A stretch of DNA of 7,942 nt from Chloroflexota bacterium (GTDB lineage Bacteria > Chloroflexota > Anaerolineae > Promineifilales > Promineifilaceae). The stretch is taken from positions 1 through 7,942 of the forward strand of contig JAAEOP010001024.1 in NCBI GenBank assembly GCA_024223125.1. The letters run 5' to 3'. The position numbers and the translations under genes were made by a program. The notes below the pieces were generated by a model. That model was not told where the DNA came from. It was given only the letters and a program-made list of their open reading frames with translations, and did no database searches. Below, in pieces: positions 6,111-7,942 of this stretch. How positions within the stretch are numbered: the first letter of the stretch is position 1; every line of letters starts with the position of its first letter.

Positions 6111-6116
6111 AGGAGG
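6111..6116 (+). promoter_or_regulatory. Shine-Dalgarno site of the Gfo/Idh/MocA gene
   Basis: AGGAGG (within AGGAGGAG) ends 5 nt before the ATG at 6122 and selects that start. The open frame extends back to an ATG at 5960, but the extra 54 codons run through the VOC remnant and the palindrome and have no coding support. Confidence 0.85.
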
Positions 6117-6121
6117 AGAAA

Positions 6122-7321
6122 ATGGCTAAAACAATTACTTTAGTTACAGCGCAGGCTGGTCCGACGGCCGCAGATGATATTCCCGAGGTAGGGGTTGGCA
6201 TGTTGGGCTATGCCTTTATGGGCAAAGCCCATTCCAATGCCTTTCGCACGATTCCTTACATGATGTATCCACCGCCGGCCATTCCGAAGATGGTATCGGT
6301 GAGCGGCCGCAATGAAACGTCCGTGGCCAAAGCTGCCCGTCGTTTTGGGTATGCCAAATACACCACCGACTGGCGAGAACAGGTCAATGACCCCGATGTG
6401 CAGTTGTTTGACAATGGCGGCCCCAACGATGCTCACGCCGAACCCTGTATTGCCGCGGCCGCAGCCGGCAAACATATCTTGTGCGAGAAACCACTCGGCC
6501 GTACCGCAGAAGAATCCCGGTTAATGTGGGATGCGGCGGAAAAGGCAGGGGTAAAACATATGGTGGCGTTTAACTACCGCTTTGTACCCGCCATTCGTCA
6601 GATTCGCAATTTGATAGACAGTGGCGCGCTGGGGCGTATTTACCATTGGCGGGCTGTCTATTTGCAAGAGTGGATTATGCCTCATTATGGTATGCCAAAA
6701 ATCTGGCGGCTGGATAAAAGTATGGCTGGTTCAGGCGCGTTGGGCGATCTGGGGGTGCATATTATTGATCTGGCCCATTATTTGGTGGGAGACATAAGAA
6801 GCGTCTCTGCCATGACCAAGACGTTTATTGAGGAACGGCCGTTGCCTGATGGCAATGGTATAGGCAAAGTAGATGTTGACGATGCTTTTGTAGCCGTCGT
6901 TGAATTTAAGAATGGGGCGTTGGGCACGTTAGAATCAACCCGCTTTGCCGGCGGCCATAAAAACGGCAACTGTTTTGAAATCAATGCCGAAAAAGGGAGC
7001 ATTCGTTTTAACCTGGAACGAATGAATGAGTTGGAAGTGTATTGGGTCGGTGAAGATCCAAAAGAAACAGAAGGGTTTCACCAGGTCAGTATCACAGAAG
7101 CGCACCATCCCTGGTGGGAAAATTGGTGGCCGCATGGGCATATCATTGGCTGGGAACACACCTTTATCCACGAAATCACCCATTTGCTCGATTGTATTGT
7201 CAATGACAAAGAAGTTGGGCCGCATGGGGCGACGTTTGAGGATGGTTATAAAACGGCCGTTGTTTGTGACGCTATTTTGAACGCGGCCGCATCCAAGCGG
7301 CAAATAGATATTAAATATTAG
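6122..7321 (+). CDS. Gfo/Idh/MocA-family NAD(P)-dependent oxidoreductase
   Basis: 399 residues, complete. Family members oxidise or reduce a hydroxyl of a sugar, inositol or related polyol using NAD(H) or NADP(H) in the cytosol; the substrate here is not deducible. Residues 23-41 (VGVGMLGYAFMGKAHSNAF) are the Rossmann nucleotide-binding turn. DVQLFDNGGPNDAHAEPCIAAA leads to CEKPLGRTAEES (121-132), the EKP motif whose lysine is catalytic. NYRF (151-154) and GDLGVHIIDLAHYLVGD (208-224, with likely catalytic His213) open and carry the C-terminal alpha/beta domain, which runs through a beta sheet to FEDGYKTAVVCDAIL (372-386). Length is at the upper end of the 330-400 residue norm. The gene stands alone between a gene graveyard and an unrelated ORF. 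The ABC sugar-importer relic upstream hints that it once sat in a carbohydrate-use cluster; this is inference. Confidence 0.93.
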   Translation: MAKTITLVTAQAGPTAADDIPEVGVGMLGYAFMGKAHSNAFRTIPYMMYPPPAIPKMVSVSGRNETSVAKAARRFGYAKYTTDWREQVNDPDVQLFDNGGPNDAHAEPCIAAAAAGKHILCEKPLGRTAEESRLMWDAAEKAGVKHMVAFNYRFVPAIRQIRNLIDSGALGRIYHWRAVYLQEWIMPHYGMPKIWRLDKSMAGSGALGDLGVHIIDLAHYLVGDIRSVSAMTKTFIEERPLPDGNGIGKVDVDDAFVAVVEFKNGALGTLESTRFAGGHKNGNCFEINAEKGSIRFNLERMNELEVYWVGEDPKETEGFHQVSITEAHHPWWENWWPHGHIIGWEHTFIHEITHLLDCIVNDKEVGPHGATFEDGYKTAVVCDAILNAAASKRQIDIKY

Positions 7322-7374
7322 CCCGCAAGGATTTTTATTATGGAAGAAAGACCGGAGACAGGTTCAAGTATAAG

Positions 7375-7782
7375 ATGAAGGAATTGCTTCCTTCTGGCTT
7401 GTATGCTATTGACTTATCATCAGATCAGTTAAGTATGCGTACAAATCCATATGATTATGCGGGGTGGAATATTAGCCGCCCTTCAAAAAAGCTTCGCCTG
7501 AATGCACATTTTCCAGAATATTATAAGCCAGAGATTTTTAATGCACAGGTAAGATATGTAGCTGCATCTGTTTTCCCATCGGAACGGATACAGCATGGAG
7601 AGCAGAAAAACATAAGCCCTAAAATGATATTAAGTCCCAATGGTAGGCATTATATTTTTAATCTGGAAGTTGATTACCCGATGACCGGACTGATTTATAT
7701 TTTGAGATGGCAACCTGTCGTTCACCAATCTTCTGAAAATCGGACTGACCCTCCCCCAAGAAGAGGTAACGAACAAGGATAA
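7375..7782 (+). CDS. Hypothetical protein, possibly 5'-truncated
   Basis: 135 residues, no family recognised. The segment GWNISRPSKKLRLNAHFPEY through ILSPNGRHYIFNLEVDYPMTGLIYILRWQP (about residues 30-115) looks like one compact, mostly beta domain, as if it were the C-terminal module of a larger protein; the tail (ENRTDPPPRRGNEQG) is polar. There is no signal peptide or membrane helix. The frame is open upstream to 7315 without a start, and the ATG at 7375 has no ribosome-binding site at normal distance, so the true 5' end may be lost. A 12-codon ATG frame (7340-7378) overlaps this ATG, and a +1/-1 shift there would join them. The DNA is clearly more AT-rich than upstream and lacks the CGGCCG core. 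It ends 2 bp from the stop of the converging antitoxin-like gene. Confidence 0.5.
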   Translation: MKELLPSGLYAIDLSSDQLSMRTNPYDYAGWNISRPSKKLRLNAHFPEYYKPEIFNAQVRYVAASVFPSERIQHGEQKNISPKMILSPNGRHYIFNLEVDYPMTGLIYILRWQPVVHQSSENRTDPPPRRGNEQG

Positions 7783-7784
7783 CC

Positions 7785-7942
7785 TTAACCTTCGAGTAAT
7801 TCGGCATAGACATCATCCTCGTTGTTGTCCCAGATAGTGTCAAGGGAAACCTGACTGGCTTGAAGCCAGAATTGAACATCTTCATTATAGGGCATGATTG
7901 TCACCAATAACTTTCTACCCTCTGGCAGTTCAACTTTTTCCA
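7785..7942 (-). CDS. Antitoxin-like protein, C-terminal 51 residues, truncated by window edge
   Basis: The minus strand from the right edge is open to a TAA at 7787-7785 and reads EKVELPEGRKLLVTIMPYNE, then DVQFWLQASQVSLDTIWDNN and EDDVYAELLEG. A VELPEG strand followed by a short linker and an acidic FWLxAS-x-S-LdxiWDNxEDDVYAeLl tail is the arrangement of small type II antitoxins common in cyanobacteria and Chloroflexota. The N-terminal DNA-binding part recognises the operon promoter and the acidic tail wraps the toxin. The family assignment is from memory of the pattern, not a search. The partner toxin, normally MazF/PemK- or PIN-like and immediately downstream, is not found: the minus strand left of 7785 has no such reading frame. 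The toxin is therefore absent or encoded upstream, outside the window. The start codon is also outside. Confidence 0.65.
   Translation of the reverse strand, partial: EKVELPEGRKLLVTIMPYNEDVQFWLQASQVSLDTIWDNNEDDVYAELLEG

Larger units (their letters stand above)
171..7260. repeat. Highly iterated palindrome ACGGCCGT (17 exact copies)
   Basis: Exact octamers start at 171, 641, 1462, 1655, 1910, 2856, 2963, 3093, 3244, 4164, 4615, 5082, 5235, 5334, 5624, 6835 and 7253. The core CGGCCG occurs in at least 16 further places with other flanks, for example ACGGCCGC at 557, 845, 2216, 2510 and 6164, and GCGGCCGC at 6303, 6455 and 7283. A random 7.9-kb sequence would hold about 0.1 copies of a given octamer. 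Copies lie in genes on both strands, in the intergenic region and in the gene remnants, and often read Thr-Ala-Val in frame. Confidence 0.95.

Noticed and set aside
6140..6475. Minus-strand open frame of 111 codons
   Set aside because: It lies wholly inside the well-supported Gfo/Idh/MocA gene, antisense to its Rossmann domain.
7658..7885. Minus-strand open frame of 75 codons overlapping the antitoxin-like gene
   Set aside because: It is in a different frame from the recognisable antitoxin tail, overlaps two better candidates and matches nothing. It is not the missing toxin.

Overview
The window reads as chromosomal DNA of an uncultured-type Chloroflexota (Anaerolineae-like) bacterium. This is inferred from three things: a secreted lipoprotein with a Thr/Pro-rich linker after its lipobox, a very large PTPS-related multi-spanning membrane protein with appended beta-sandwich modules, and moderate GC with clear Shine-Dalgarno sites. 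No rRNA or marker gene is present to prove it. There is no plasmid, phage or transposase signature, no tRNA and no CRISPR array.

Layout. 1-1356 (minus): the N-terminal 452 residues of an AMP-forming long-chain acyl-CoA synthetase that runs off the left edge. 1357-1573: a divergent intergenic region with a 14-bp palindrome and a 7-6-7 inverted repeat. 1574-2377 (plus): a YceI-family lipoprotein. 2378-2452: a short convergent gap. 2453-5656 (minus): a 1067-residue membrane protein. 5657-6121: a gene graveyard holding a fragment of a sugar-ABC-transporter ATPase, the C-terminal end of a VOC/glyoxalase protein and a REP-like palindrome. 6122-7321 (plus): a complete Gfo/Idh/MocA-family oxidoreductase. 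7375-7782 (plus): an AT-rich orphan ORF without a recognised function or convincing ribosome-binding site. 7785-7942 (minus): the C-terminal 51 residues of an antitoxin-like protein, entering from the right edge.

The genes do not form an operon: orientations alternate (- + - + + -), and no shared pathway is evident. The window is most notable for DNA-level structure. (i) The octamer ACGGCCGT occurs 17 times exactly in 7.9 kb, where chance predicts about 0.1, and the CGGCCG core occurs at least 33 times, inside and outside genes. It behaves like the HIP1 palindrome of cyanobacteria but has a different sequence. (ii) The membrane-protein gene carries three in-frame repeat elements built from 7-nt units, two of them long perfect or near-perfect hairpins, each adding a hydrophilic stretch to the protein. 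(iii) The region upstream of the oxidoreductase has decayed pieces of two unrelated genes fused together, followed by a palindrome. (iv) The right-hand ~620 bp lack the CGGCCG core and are AT-rich, which suggests a separate, possibly acquired, segment that includes the antitoxin-like gene.
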